This document shows, in pieces, positions 17,314-26,112 of a stretch of 38,883 nt of DNA. The first letter of the stretch is position 1. Every line of letters begins with the position of its first letter. The position numbers and the translations under genes were made by a program. The stretch covers positions 1-38,883 of the forward strand of contig NZ_KB905869.1 in the NCBI RefSeq assembly GCF_000381065.1. The letters run 5' to 3'. This DNA comes from Propionispira raffinosivorans DSM 20765 (GTDB taxonomy: Bacteria; Bacillota; Negativicutes; Selenomonadales; Selenomonadaceae). The notes beneath the pieces were generated by a model. It was not told the DNA's origin. It worked only from the letters and a program-made list of their open reading frames with translations, and ran no database searches.

Positions 17314-18984
17314 TTACTTAGCGGCAATCATCCGATTAATTGCACTGAATAAAGCCTTTACCGATGCCGTAATAATATCGGTATCCATACCAGCACCCCA
17401 TATCACTTTTCCATCTTCTCCTGTTATGCTGATATAAGCCATGGCTCTTGATGTTGAACCGATCTCAAGGGCATGTTCACTATAGGTCAAATGCGAATAC
17501 TGTATGCCAAGATAGCCTTGTACGGCGTTACTTACCGCATCAAGCCGGCCATTTCCTACCGCTTCACAAACTACCTCTTGACGATCTACCTCAAGATGAA
17601 CGGCTCCTTTTCGTGAACCATCCGGTTCTTTTTTTAAAATAAAGTCAATCAGTTTTATCTTAGTCTCAACATTTACATATTCATCCCGGAAAATACTGTA
17701 CAAATCATCTGGCAGCAATTCTTGGTGTTTATGATCCGATACACTTTTTACACGATAACTGAAGTTCTCCCGCATTTTCTTTGGCATATCAAGACCATAT
17801 TTTTGTTCCATCAGATAGCCAACGCCCCCTTTGCCGGATTGGCTGTTGATACGGATCACATCACCATCATATTCACGACCAACATCATTGGGATCAATCA
17901 AAAGATAAGGCACTGTCCAATGCTTGCTATCTTCTGTTTTACGCCAATTCATCCCCTTCGCAATCGCATCCTGATGCGATCCCGAAAACGCAGCAAATAC
18001 AAGTTCACCTGAATAAGGCTGGCGGGCATAAACCTGCATTCTAGTCACCCGTTCATATAGTTCAATCAGTTCCGGCATGTTGGAAAAATCAAGTTTCGGA
18101 TCTACGCCCAGTGCAAACATATTCATCGCAATGGTGATGATGTCCGCATTGCCGGTTCGTTCACCGTTGCCGAATAAAGTCCCTTCAATCCGATCTGCCC
18201 CCGCTAATAATCCCATTTCCGAATCCGCTACACCACAGCCGCGATCATTATGCGGATGCAGCGAAATCACCACGCTGTCTCTGCACTTCATATTCTGTGA
18301 CATATACGCGATTTGTGCCGCATACACATGCGGCATCGACATTGCAACAGTAACCGGCAGATTCATAATCACTTTTTTATCCGGTGTTGGCTGCCATACA
18401 TCAATCACCGCATTGCAAACTTCTAAGGCAAATTCAATTTCAGTTCCCGTAAAGCTCTCTGGTGAATATTCAAACTGATAATCAGCCCCTGCTTTTTCAG
18501 TCAGCGTTTTTAAAAGTTTAGCACCTTCTACAGCAATTTGTTTGATTTCAGTTTTTGATTTTTTAAATACCTGTTCACGCTGCGCGACGGATGTCGAATT
18601 ATAAACATGAACAATCGCTTTTTTCACCCCAGCTAACGCAGCGAAAGTTTTATTTATAATATGTTCTCTGGCCTGTGTTAAAACCTGAATCGTTACATCC
18701 TCTGGGATCAAATCATCTTCAACCAGCTTACGCAAAAAAGCATATTCCGTTTCTGAAGCAGCCGGAAAACCAACTTCAATTTCTTTAAAGCCGATTTTAA
18801 CCAGCATCTTAAAGAATTCAACTTTTTCATCTAAACTCATTGGAATGATCAACGCCTGATTACCATCTCGCAAATCAACACTGCACCAAATTGGCGCTTT
18901 TTCTACATATTCTTTTTGTGCCCAACTCATATCTACCTGCGGTGGCATAAAATAACCTTTTTGGTATTTGCTATAATTTTTCAT
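17314..18984 (-). CDS. leuA: 2-isopropylmalate synthase (LeuA type 2)
   Basis: LeuA condenses acetyl-CoA with 2-oxoisovalerate, the first step of leucine synthesis. The 556-residue protein is of the longer type-2 class, as in actinobacteria: it opens with NYSKYQKGYFMPPQVDMSWA and has WCSVDLRDGNQALI, ISLHPHNDRGCG (metal-binding histidines) and GNGERTGNADI in the catalytic barrel. The C-terminal regulatory domain, which normally mediates leucine feedback, is present. The ATG at 18984 follows AAGGGA; an upstream TTG extension runs into the leader terminator and was rejected. It is a single gene under a leucine T-box. No other leu genes are nearby. Confidence 0.95.
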   Translation of the reverse strand: MKNYSKYQKGYFMPPQVDMSWAQKEYVEKAPIWCSVDLRDGNQALIIPMSLDEKVEFFKMLVKIGFKEIEVGFPAASETEYAFLRKLVEDDLIPEDVTIQVLTQAREHIINKTFAALAGVKKAIVHVYNSTSVAQREQVFKKSKTEIKQIAVEGAKLLKTLTEKAGADYQFEYSPESFTGTEIEFALEVCNAVIDVWQPTPDKKVIMNLPVTVAMSMPHVYAAQIAYMSQNMKCRDSVVISLHPHNDRGCGVADSEMGLLAGADRIEGTLFGNGERTGNADIITIAMNMFALGVDPKLDFSNMPELIELYERVTRMQVYARQPYSGELVFAAFSGSHQDAIAKGMNWRKTEDSKHWTVPYLLIDPNDVGREYDGDVIRINSQSGKGGVGYLMEQKYGLDMPKKMRENFSYRVKSVSDHKHQELLPDDLYSIFRDEYVNVETKIKLIDFILKKEPDGSRKGAVHLEVDRQEVVCEAVGNGRLDAVSNAVQGYLGIQYSHLTYSEHALEIGSTSRAMAYISITGEDGKVIWGAGMDTDIITASVKALFSAINRMIAAK

Positions 18985-19018
18985 ATTAAAATTCCCTTCC
19001 CATCGTGTTTTAGACAAC

Positions 19019-19052
19019 AAAAAAGCCCTTCATCTCTATTAAGAGACGAAAG
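19019..19052 (-). terminator. Attenuator terminator of the leuA T-box
   Basis: CTTTCGTCTCT pairs with AGAGATGAAGG (two G.U pairs) around a TAAT loop, followed by GGCTTTTTT. It competes with the T-box antiterminator. Confidence 0.85.
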
Positions 19053-19300
19053 ACTATGCTTACGTGTTACCACTCTAATTCATACTCAAATAAGTATGCA
19101 CTCTAACAGATACGGACTCTTACAAGCCTTATATCCTCCTATTGTAACGGCTAGGCCCCGTCTCAACTTACTTTTTTCATTTCAGCGAGCTACTTCAAGG
19201 TGAGTTCGAATTCATTTCCGCCCTGTTTTACACCAACCAACAGGTCTCTGCATCTTTCCATGAATTTTACTATTCCTCTGCAACGTATGTGTCATATATC
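19019..19300 (-). promoter_or_regulatory. Leucine T-box leader of leuA
   Basis: The minus-strand leader has Stem I with GCAGAGA and GGTTGGTG apical elements. The specifier loop reads GAACTCACCTTGAAG with CUC (Leu) at 19204-19202. The T-box sequence AGAGTGGTAACACGT is at 19076-19062. UGGU matches the ACCA end expected of leucine tRNA (A73). Uncharged tRNA-Leu should favour the antiterminator over the terminator at 19019-19052. Confidence 0.9.
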
Positions 19301-19306
19301 TTCTAC

Positions 19307-19335
19307 AGAATAACACACCGTAACAATGTTGACAA
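19307..19335 (-). promoter_or_regulatory. Probable promoter of the leuA leader
   Basis: TTGTCA, a 17-bp spacer and TATTCT on the minus strand predict a start near 19300, just upstream of the T-box Stem I. The -10 has two mismatches to consensus. Confidence 0.5.
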
Positions 19336-19375
19336 GTATTTTTTGTTTTTAATCAATACTGTAAACACATTAATT

Positions 19376-19423
19376 AAAAATAAGCAGATTCACATACAAA
19401 AATATATAAATCTGCTTATTTTT
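19376..19423. terminator. Terminator downstream of the acyl-CoA thioesterase gene
   Basis: A 15-bp perfect stem (19376-19390 with 19409-19423, AAAAATAAGCAGATT) with an AT-rich loop lies about 55 bp after the thioesterase stop codon and upstream of the leuA promoter. Confidence 0.8.
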
Positions 19424-19477
19424 ATATAAGTTGCATTAAATATTTTAAATAGCCTAGATGCAGCTTATTATAGAAAC

Positions 19478-19996
19478 TTATTTACTTTTTGCTTCGCGCG
19501 CCGCTCTAGCTGCTTTTGCATCTAACATCTGCTGCTTTTTTTTCGCCTTATGTTCTTCATAACGGCGTTTACCTTCTTCAAATGCATTTTTGGTTTCTTC
19601 CGTATCTAATACCAAAGGCGGCACTGACCTGGGTTTTGCATTGCGATCAAGCGCAACCATTGTAAAATATGCCGATAAAGCACGTTGTGGTTTACCTTCA
19701 TGTTCAAGATCTTCTACCTCTACATTAACAGCTACTTCCATCGAACTATGTCCAACAAAAACAATCTGCGCCGTACATACAACAAGATCGCCAATCAAAA
19801 TTGGCAAATGAAATTCAAGTTCGTCGACCCGTGCCGTCACTACATTCGATCTTGAATATCTTCTTGCCGCAGCATAAGCCGACGAATCCATCATTTTCAT
19901 GATTTCTCCACCATGAACATTGCCAGCCACATTTGCCTGGCTTGGCATCATAACTTCACTAATAATAATTTTATTGTTTAAACTTTGACTCGTCAT
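19478..19996 (-). CDS. Acyl-CoA thioesterase, hotdog fold (YciA/BFIT-like)
   Basis: The 172-residue protein has one hotdog domain with the signature NVHGGEIMKMMDSSAYAAA (about residues 25-43), including the family's HGG and MD catalytic region, followed by VVTARVDELEFHLPI. Such enzymes hydrolyse acyl-CoA thioesters in the cytoplasm, often with broad specificity. The tail from about residue 135 is unusually rich in Lys, Ala, Glu and Arg and is probably a charged helix. The ATG at 19996 is chosen because AGGAGG lies 7 nt upstream; the frame extends seven codons further, through that site. It is a single gene with its own terminator. Confidence 0.85.
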   Translation of the reverse strand: MTSQSLNNKIIISEVMMPSQANVAGNVHGGEIMKMMDSSAYAAARRYSRSNVVTARVDELEFHLPILIGDLVVCTAQIVFVGHSSMEVAVNVEVEDLEHEGKPQRALSAYFTMVALDRNAKPRSVPPLVLDTEETKNAFEEGKRRYEEHKAKKKQQMLDAKAARAAREAKSK

Positions 19997-20355
19997 TGTT
20001 TGTCCTCCTAATTTCAAATCGTATCATCAATTCATTTTATCATATGAATAACCTATACATGCTGTTATTTATTGTATTGTACCATGTTTTTTTTCAGCTT
20101 AACAATATCTTTTTACATAGACTAATATCAAATATATTAATGACACCTATCTAGTTTGAAAAGAATTTAACCTATTTTCTTAAAATATTTAAGTAACTTT
20201 GCTTTTATTTATTTTGAAAATATTGTAAAATTGACTAACTTTAATTGATTTTGACCGATTTTAATACAGTAAATAATCTCTTAAATGCGAGAAAATCGCA
20301 CATACTTATTCTTTTTTAAATTTTATAAAGTCAATCATCCTAAGCACAAACTAGA

Positions 20356-20369
20356 TTAAACCGCTTACA
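20356..20369 (-). promoter_or_regulatory. Candidate catabolite-responsive element (cre)
   Basis: The minus strand reads TGTAAGCGGTTTAA, which matches TGWAANCGNTNWCA at all but the next-to-last position. It lies 307 bp upstream of the sigma-54 promoter. CcpA control of a sugar PTS would be reasonable, but a single site with one mismatch is weak evidence. Confidence 0.35.
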
Positions 20370-20675
20370 TTCATGATTGTTTGATTATTTCATCAACTTT
20401 CTTATTTTTAATGAATTTTTATTCATTGGTATTTTTTCTGATAATTTCAACAAAAGTCACTAAATAGCCTTTCTTTCTTTAAAAGTGTATTATTTCCAAT
20501 AAATATGTATTATATTATTATAACTAAGCCTATAATATGCCTCTACTGTATTGTTGAAAAGCATCAGTGTATTTTTTGATTTTTATTTTTTATGACGTTT
20601 TCTTTAACTTCACTACTGTAAGCGAAAGGATATTGAATATTATATGTATATTCCTCGTATATCCAATACACTGTC

Positions 20676-20692
20676 TTGGCACAGCACTTGCA
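20676..20692 (+). promoter_or_regulatory. Sigma-54 (RpoN) promoter of the mannose-family PTS operon
   Basis: TTGGCACAGCACTTGCA has the required GG (20678-20679) and GC (20690-20691) separated by ten bases, and agrees with TGGCAC-N5-TTGC at every core position. It points at the IIB gene, with a leader of about 125 nt. Mannose-class PTS operons in Firmicutes are often driven by RpoN with a LevR/ManR-type activator; no activator gene is in the window. Confidence 0.85.
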
Positions 20693-20829
20693 TTTTATTG
20701 TACGTATAAGTTTTGTTTTTTTTATTTCATCGGCAAGGCAATTCGTCATTATCAATCAAACTCATTCAATATTATGCCGATAAAAATTTTTGACAAGCTT
20801 CAACGTTAATCTAAAGGAGTCGATTTAAT

Positions 20830-21321
20830 ATGGAAATTAGTTTTGCAAGAATCGATGATCGCCTGATCCACGGTCAAGTCGCCACAGTTTGGACAAAAGT
20901 ATCCGGCTGCAACAGGATCATGTGCTGCAGTGACGAAGTCGCCAAGGATACTATGCGCAAACAACTCTTATTACAAGTAGCACCGCCAGGTGTCAAAGCC
21001 TATGTCGTTCCTGTCGACAAAGCTGTCGAAGCCTATAACAACCCTAAATATGACAGTTTTAAAACGCTTTTTCTATTCACGAATCCAACGGATGCATTAA
21101 GGGCTTTAGAAGGGGGTATCCCTTTCAAATCGATTAATTTAGGCGGCATGTGTTTTAAAGAAGGTACCACGCTAATCTCCAGTGCCGTTGCCGTTGGTCC
21201 AGAAGATGTAAAGGCTCTGGTAAAATTACATGAGCTTGGCATTGAACTCGATCTGCGCAAACTTGCCAACGAATCAAAAGGCGATGTAATGGCCGCCCTA
21301 AAAGCAAAAGGTCTTATTTAA
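20830..21321 (+). CDS. PTS mannose/fructose/sorbose family IIB component
   Basis: IIB carries phosphate from IIA to the incoming sugar. The 163-residue cytoplasmic protein matches the mannose-class IIB: the phosphorylated histidine is His14 in RIDDRLIHGQVATVW, at the normal place. INLGGMCFKEGT lies near residue 98. AAGGAG is about 11 nt upstream of the ATG. It is first in an operon with IIC (39 bp later) and IID. The equivalent genes are levE/levF/levG or parts of manXYZ. Substrate cannot be read from sequence. Confidence 0.92.
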   Translation: MEISFARIDDRLIHGQVATVWTKVSGCNRIMCCSDEVAKDTMRKQLLLQVAPPGVKAYVVPVDKAVEAYNNPKYDSFKTLFLFTNPTDALRALEGGIPFKSINLGGMCFKEGTTLISSAVAVGPEDVKALVKLHELGIELDLRKLANESKGDVMAALKAKGLI

Positions 21322-21360
21322 TTACATTTTAAATTTTTAATATAAAGGAGATCATAATCT

Positions 21361-22158
21361 ATGACAACTATACAATTGATTTTATTAGTCATCGTTGCAG
21401 GAATTTCCGGCATGGGAAGTGTTTTAGATGAAGCTCAATTCCATCGTCCACTCATATCTTGCACATTGGTCGGCCTAGTTTTAGGTGATATAACAACTGG
21501 TATTATTTTAGGTGGTACTCTGGAAATGTTAGCTCTTGGCTGGATGAATGTCGGTGCCGCAATGGCTCCTGATGCAGCATTAGCCAGTGTCATATCAGCA
21601 ATTCTTGTCATTATTGGTCATCAATCAATTGGTGCCGGTATTGCTGTTGCCATCCCACTCGCAGCAGCAGGTCAGGTATTAACCATTTTTGTTCGAACTA
21701 TTACCGTCTTTTTCCAACATCTTGCTGATAAATATGCAGCCGAAGGCAGCACCCGTGGTATCGAAATGTGTCATTTTCTTGGACTATTACTGCAAGGTAT
21801 CCGCGTCGCTGTACCGGCTGCACTCGTTGGTATGGTAGCAGGAACGGATACAGTCAATGCACTTTTGGCATCAATCCCTGAAGTAATCACGCGTGGGCTG
21901 CAAGTATCTGGTGGTTTTATCGTTGTAGTCGGATATGCAATGGTTATTAATATGATGAATGCTAAATCGTTGATGCCATTTTTCTTTTTAGGTTTTTTAT
22001 TAGCCGTTTTTACAAATATCAATTTAATCGGCTTTGGCGCTGTTGGTTTAATATGTGCTTATTTCCATGTAAAATCACTAGCACGTGAACTAAATGCTAG
22101 TGCTGTTGGTGGATCAGGAAATTCGATCGACAATATCGACGACTCAGATTTAATGTAA
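21361..22158 (+). CDS. PTS mannose/fructose/sorbose family IIC component
   Basis: IIC forms, with IID, the membrane channel of mannose-class PTS permeases. The 265-residue protein is strongly hydrophobic with several helices and the family segment GDITTGIILGGTLEMLALGWMNVGAAMAPD (about 42-71, in two blocks). AAGGAG precedes the ATG. It ends in a short acidic, serine-rich tail (IDNIDDSDLM). It lies between IIB and IID in a three-gene operon under the sigma-54 promoter. Confidence 0.92.
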   Translation: MTTIQLILLVIVAGISGMGSVLDEAQFHRPLISCTLVGLVLGDITTGIILGGTLEMLALGWMNVGAAMAPDAALASVISAILVIIGHQSIGAGIAVAIPLAAAGQVLTIFVRTITVFFQHLADKYAAEGSTRGIEMCHFLGLLLQGIRVAVPAALVGMVAGTDTVNALLASIPEVITRGLQVSGGFIVVVGYAMVINMMNAKSLMPFFFLGFLLAVFTNINLIGFGAVGLICAYFHVKSLARELNASAVGGSGNSIDNIDDSDLM

Positions 22159-22178
22159 TTATTTAAGGAGGATCTATC

Positions 22179-23000
22179 ATGGCTGAAAAAAAGTTAACTA
22201 AAAGTGATTTAGTTTCTATATTTATTCGTTCCAACTTTCTCTTAGGATCTTTCAACTTTGAAAGAATGCAGGCCATCGGATTTTGTGTTTCGATGATTCC
22301 TGCCTTAAAAAAACTATATCAAGGCGAAGAATTAAAATCTGCCTTAAAACGTCATCTTGAATTTTTCAATACCCAGCCATTTCTCGCAACACCAATTATG
22401 GGAATTATCGCTGCGATGGAAGAGCAAAAAGCAAATGGTGCCGACATTAGCGAAGGCGCTATTAGCGGGGTTAAAATCGGTTTAATCGGACCGCTTGCTG
22501 GTGTTGGTGATCCTATTTTCTGGGGTACACTTCGTCCCGTACTCGCAGCGCTCGGAGCTGGTATTGCACTTACAGGGAGTTTGCTCGGACCACTCGTTTT
22601 CTTTATCGCTTTTAACGTAATCCGTTTAGCCACAAACTGGTATGGCGTTATGTATGGTTATTCCAAAGGCACACAGCTCGTTACAGATATGGGTGGTAAT
22701 AAACTTAGATATTTAACGGAAGGTTCTTCTGTTTTGGGTCTACTTGTTATGGGTGCACTTGTTGCTAAATGGACCACCGTAAATATGCCATTCGTTCTAT
22801 CTACCTATACTGCTAGCGATGGTAAACAAGTTATAACTACTATCCAAACAGTACTGGATAGTTTGATGCCTAGTATCGTTCCTCTATTAATGACATTCGT
22901 CTGCATGTATCTCCTCAAAAAAGGAATGAACCCACTTGTCATTATCTTAGGTCTTTTTGTAATCGGTATTGCTGGTTACGCAGTAGGCTTATTCGCTTAA
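22179..23000 (+). CDS. PTS mannose/fructose/sorbose family IID component
   Basis: IID partners IIC in sugar translocation. The 273-residue protein has the usual soluble N-terminal half (FIRSNFLLGSFNFERMQAIG, residues 11-30), then FLATPIMGIIAAMEEQKANG, GPLAGVGDPIFWGTLRP near residue 105, and C-terminal membrane helices. AAGGAGG is six bases upstream of the ATG. It closes the operon; a long hairpin follows at 23040. No IIA gene is linked, so phosphate must come from a IIA encoded elsewhere. Confidence 0.92.
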   Translation: MAEKKLTKSDLVSIFIRSNFLLGSFNFERMQAIGFCVSMIPALKKLYQGEELKSALKRHLEFFNTQPFLATPIMGIIAAMEEQKANGADISEGAISGVKIGLIGPLAGVGDPIFWGTLRPVLAALGAGIALTGSLLGPLVFFIAFNVIRLATNWYGVMYGYSKGTQLVTDMGGNKLRYLTEGSSVLGLLVMGALVAKWTTVNMPFVLSTYTASDGKQVITTIQTVLDSLMPSIVPLLMTFVCMYLLKKGMNPLVIILGLFVIGIAGYAVGLFA

Positions 23001-23039
23001 CTTTCTCTATTTATATAATGCATTAACTTATCAGGCTGC

Positions 23040-23072
23040 CAGGAGGGGGGTATAGAGTATACCCCCTTCCTG
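23040..23072 (+). repeat. Strong GC-rich hairpin after the PTS operon
   Basis: A 15-bp stem (23040-23054 with 23058-23072, one G.U pair) with a GAG loop follows the IID stop codon by 39 bp. No T-run follows, so it may stabilise the mRNA 3' end or slow polymerase ahead of the terminator at 23131. Confidence 0.65.
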
Positions 23073-23130
23073 ACGATTACCATATAAAATATTTAATCCA
23101 ACTTATATATATTTGTAAAACCATTCCATA

Positions 23131-23181
23131 AAAAAAGACAGAATCTCTCGGCTCAAAAAGCTGAGGACTTCTGTCTTTTTT
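23131..23181. terminator. Bidirectional terminator between the PTS operon and clpB
   Basis: A 13-bp stem (AAAAAAGACAGAA / TTCTGTCTTTTTT) with a nested CTCGGCT/AGCTGAG lies between convergent genes, 15 bp from the clpB stop codon. Confidence 0.85.
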
Positions 23182-23195
23182 ATAAAGTACATATT

Positions 23196-25775
23196 TTAAA
23201 TCGTGGTAAAGCTCAATTCTCCATCGCAAACAGCAATTTGGACGGTATCGCCTTCTTTGATTTCACCTTTTATAATTTCCTTACTTAAAGCCGTTTCAAC
23301 CGTCTGTGACAATAATCTGCGCAATGGTCTGGCACCATAGTTCGCATCAAAACCACGTTCTACTAAAAATGCCAATACATCATCATTCCACTTGATATTA
23401 ATATTGACCTGACGTTCCAACCGTTTATCAAGACTTCCCAGTAAAATTGCAGCAATGGATTTTACCTGATTTCTTGCCAAGCCTTTAAAAACAATGATAT
23501 CATCCACACGATTTAAAAATTCGGGACGGAAGTAATCTTTTACGATATCACGAACCGCTTTTTCTGCTTCGGCAAAGTTTTCCTGATTCAAAATTTCATG
23601 AGATCCAAGATTTGATGTCATTATGATTACAGTATTTTTGAAATTGACAACTCGTCCCTTACCATCCGTCAAACGGCCATCATCCAAAATTTGCAGCAAG
23701 ACATTAAAGACATCCTGATGGGCTTTTTCGACTTCATCGAGTAAAATAACGCTATATGGGCGACGTCTCACCGCTTCTGTGAGTTGTCCGCCTTCATCAT
23801 AACCAACATACCCTGGAGGTGCACCAATCAACCTAGCAACCGAGTGTTTTTCCATATATTCACTCATATCGAGACGAATGATATTACGTTCATCATCAAA
23901 CAAAGCCTCCGCCAGCGTTTTAGCAAGTTCTGTCTTACCAACCCCCGTTGGTCCTAAAAAAATAAAGGAACCAATCGGCCGATTCGGATCTTTAATACCA
24001 GCTCTAGCACGAATAATGGCTTCACTGACCACACGCACAGCTTCATCCTGTCCAATAACACGTTCATGTAAAATATCTTCTAGATGAATTAATTTTTCGC
24101 GTTCACCAGTTAGCATCTTCGTTACAGGAATCCCGGTCCAACGACTTACTACTTTAGCAATATCTTCCTCGCCGACTTCTTCCTTCAAGAGGCGTGACCC
24201 ATTGTCTTTTTCTGCCAAAACTGTTTCTTCTTCTTGAAGCTGTTTTTGCAATTTGGGCAATGTCCCATATTTCAATTCCGATAATTTATTAAGATCATAG
24301 GATCGTTCGGCCGTTTCCATTTCTTTATTGATACTTTCAATTTCTTTTTTAACCCCGCGCACGCGTAAAATTGCTTGTTTTTCCGTTTCCCACTGGGTCT
24401 TCAAAGTATCGGCTTGAAGCTGTAAACTATTTTTTTCTGAGACAATCTTTGCCAGCTTTTCTTTCGAAGCCGTATCTGTTTCTTTCTTTAAAGCCTGTTC
24501 TTCTATTTCCAATTGCATGATTTTCCGGCTTACTTCATCAAGCGGTCCTGGCATGGATTCAATTTCTGTTCTAAGTTTTGCAGCAGCCTCATCGACTAAA
24601 TCAATAGCCTTATCTGGTAAAAAACGATCAGAAATATAACGGTCGGACAAAACAGCGGCTGAAACAAGTGCATTATCACGAATTCTTACCCCGTGATGCA
24701 CTTCATACCGTTCTTTTAACCCACGTAAAATAGAAATCGTATCTTCCACCGTTGGCTGTTTCACCATAACCGGTTGAAAACGACGTTCTAAAGCAGCATC
24801 TTTTTCAATATATTTTCGATATTCATTCAGTGTTGTCGCACCAATACACCTTAGATCACCACGAGCCAGCATCGGTTTCAATATGTTGCCTGCATCCATT
24901 GCGCCCTCTGCCGCACCAGCACCTACAACGGTATGAAGTTCATCAATAAAGAGCAGAATCTGCCCTTCTGATTTTGCAATTTCATTAAGTACGGCTTTTA
25001 AACGTTCTTCAAATTCACCTCTGAATTTTGATCCTGCAACCATCGACCCTAAATCCAAAGAATATAATTTTTTATTTTTAAGAGACTCCGGTACATCGCC
25101 AGCAATAATCCTTCGTGCCAGCCCCTCAACAATTGCGGTTTTACCAACACCTGGTTCACCAATTAGCACTGGATTGTTTTTAGTCCGCCGTGACAATATT
25201 TCAATGGTCCGCCGAATTTCTTCATCACGACCGATGACGGGATCTAATTTCCCCTGACGTGCCGCTTCAGTAAGATCACGTCCATATTTTTCTAAGGATT
25301 TATAGCCTTCTTCAGGATTATCACTGGTAACATTTTGTTTTCGATTTGTTTTAATAATCGCCTTGATTTTACTCCGGCTCAAACCAAATTCACGACAAAT
25401 ATCGACAACCTGACTATCACCATCATCAACAATCGCCAATAAGATATGTTCCGTACTAACGTAATCATCTTTCATTTCTTCGGCAAGTTTTTCAGCTTTT
25501 CCCAAAACCCGAACCATAGCTGTATTCATGCTCAGCCGATCTTGTCCTTTGACGCTTGGAATTTTCTTTAAGACTTGCTCCAAGCGAGTTTTCAGCATAA
25601 CCAAATCCGTATTGCATTCCTGAAAAATTGTATTCAATAATCCTTCCGGCTCTTTCGCAAGCGCTAATAAAAAATGTGCTGTCGTTATTTCTTGATGATA
25701 ATGCAGAGCTGCGGCTTGCTGAGCCGTTTGCATTGCCGCCATAACTTTTTGTGTATATTTTTCTTCCCCCATCAT
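23196..25775 (-). CDS. clpB: ATP-dependent disaggregase ClpB
   Basis: ClpB is a hexameric Hsp100 chaperone that, with DnaK, extracts proteins from aggregates. The 859-residue protein has the Clp-N repeat domain ([17 protein letters not shown]), first AAA domain with [15 protein letters not shown], a coiled-coil middle domain of about 120 residues (this separates it from ClpC/ClpA, which have none or a short one), and a second AAA domain with [16 protein letters not shown] and DEVEKAH. It lacks the ClpP-binding loop as far as I can see. The ATG at 25775 follows AGGGGGGAATT; the frame extends 31 codons into the promoter region and was trimmed. Its promoter carries a cluster of GTCAAA heptads. 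Confidence 0.95.
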   Translation of the reverse strand: MMGEEKYTQKVMAAMQTAQQAAALHYHQEITTAHFLLALAKEPEGLLNTIFQECNTDLVMLKTRLEQVLKKIPSVKGQDRLSMNTAMVRVLGKAEKLAEEMKDDYVSTEHILLAIVDDGDSQVVDICREFGLSRSKIKAIIKTNRKQNVTSDNPEEGYKSLEKYGRDLTEAARQGKLDPVIGRDEEIRRTIEILSRRTKNNPVLIGEPGVGKTAIVEGLARRIIAGDVPESLKNKKLYSLDLGSMVAGSKFRGEFEERLKAVLNEIAKSEGQILLFIDELHTVVGAGAAEGAMDAGNILKPMLARGDLRCIGATTLNEYRKYIEKDAALERRFQPVMVKQPTVEDTISILRGLKERYEVHHGVRIRDNALVSAAVLSDRYISDRFLPDKAIDLVDEAAAKLRTEIESMPGPLDEVSRKIMQLEIEEQALKKETDTASKEKLAKIVSEKNSLQLQADTLKTQWETEKQAILRVRGVKKEIESINKEMETAERSYDLNKLSELKYGTLPKLQKQLQEEETVLAEKDNGSRLLKEEVGEEDIAKVVSRWTGIPVTKMLTGEREKLIHLEDILHERVIGQDEAVRVVSEAIIRARAGIKDPNRPIGSFIFLGPTGVGKTELAKTLAEALFDDERNIIRLDMSEYMEKHSVARLIGAPPGYVGYDEGGQLTEAVRRRPYSVILLDEVEKAHQDVFNVLLQILDDGRLTDGKGRVVNFKNTVIIMTSNLGSHEILNQENFAEAEKAVRDIVKDYFRPEFLNRVDDIIVFKGLARNQVKSIAAILLGSLDKRLERQVNINIKWNDDVLAFLVERGFDANYGARPLRRLLSQTVETALSKEIIKGEIKEGDTVQIAVCDGELSFTTI

Positions 25776-25848
25776 AATTCCCCCCTGCGATCTATTTCTT
25801 TTTGCTCTCATAAAATTACCTGGATGTCTAGCATCCTCTTTGATTCTC

Positions 25849-25876
25849 ATTATACAACAAAAGGTCAAAAAGTCAA
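25849..25876 (-). promoter_or_regulatory. SigA-type promoter of clpB
   Basis: On the minus strand TTGACT (25876-25871), a 16-bp spacer and TATAAT (25854-25849) predict a start near 25842. The -35 hexamer is part of one of the heptad repeats, so a bound repressor would block polymerase. Confidence 0.7.
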
Positions 25877-25897
25877 ACTTTTTTTGACCTTTTGACT
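25863..25897. promoter_or_regulatory. Four-heptad CtsR-like operator at the clpB promoter
   Basis: Two heptads, GGTCAAA (25863-25869) and AGTCAAA (25871-25877), lie on the plus strand. Two more, read on the minus strand as AGTCAAA (25897-25891) and GGTCAAA (25889-25883), face them. CtsR binds A/GGTCAAA direct repeats at clp promoters, but its usual spacer is three bases; here it is one. The regulator is therefore a guess, while the repeats are plain. Confidence 0.6.
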
Positions 25898-26112
25898 AAC
25901 TCTATTTAAACAATGAATTAAAGGATATTCTCTCTAACTCTATACAAGAAAAGAACGATCTGTGATATAGTTTATATAAATGTGATAGTTCTTCCCCATT
26001 ATAAATGAAAGAGCTTAACTTTTTATGTTACTATACGATAGATATAATAAGTATTCTTTAATTCCTGATTTTGTAATATTACCAAAAATCAAATCGATGA
26101 GGAGTGACTTTT

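Larger units (their letters stand above)
19997..20829. other. Long AT-rich regulatory spacer upstream of the PTS operon
   Basis: About 830 bp hold the thioesterase promoter and the control region of the PTS operon. The sigma-54 promoter at 20676-20692 is the clearest element. A small dyad TGCGA-N5-TCGCA lies at 20286-20300. A cre-like sequence is at 20356-20369. Space of this size upstream of a sigma-54 promoter would suit a distal activator site, but I cannot identify one. An open frame of 80 codons (20567-20809) spans the sigma-54 promoter and lacks a ribosome binding site, so it is not annotated. Confidence 0.55.

Noticed and set aside
20617..20630. Second cre-like sequence TGTAAGCGAAAGGA
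   Set aside because: Three mismatches in the second half-site; only the TGTAAGCG half agrees.
20567..20809. 80-codon open frame upstream of the PTS operon
   Set aside because: It covers the sigma-54 promoter, has no ribosome binding site and a composition expected from AT-rich non-coding DNA.
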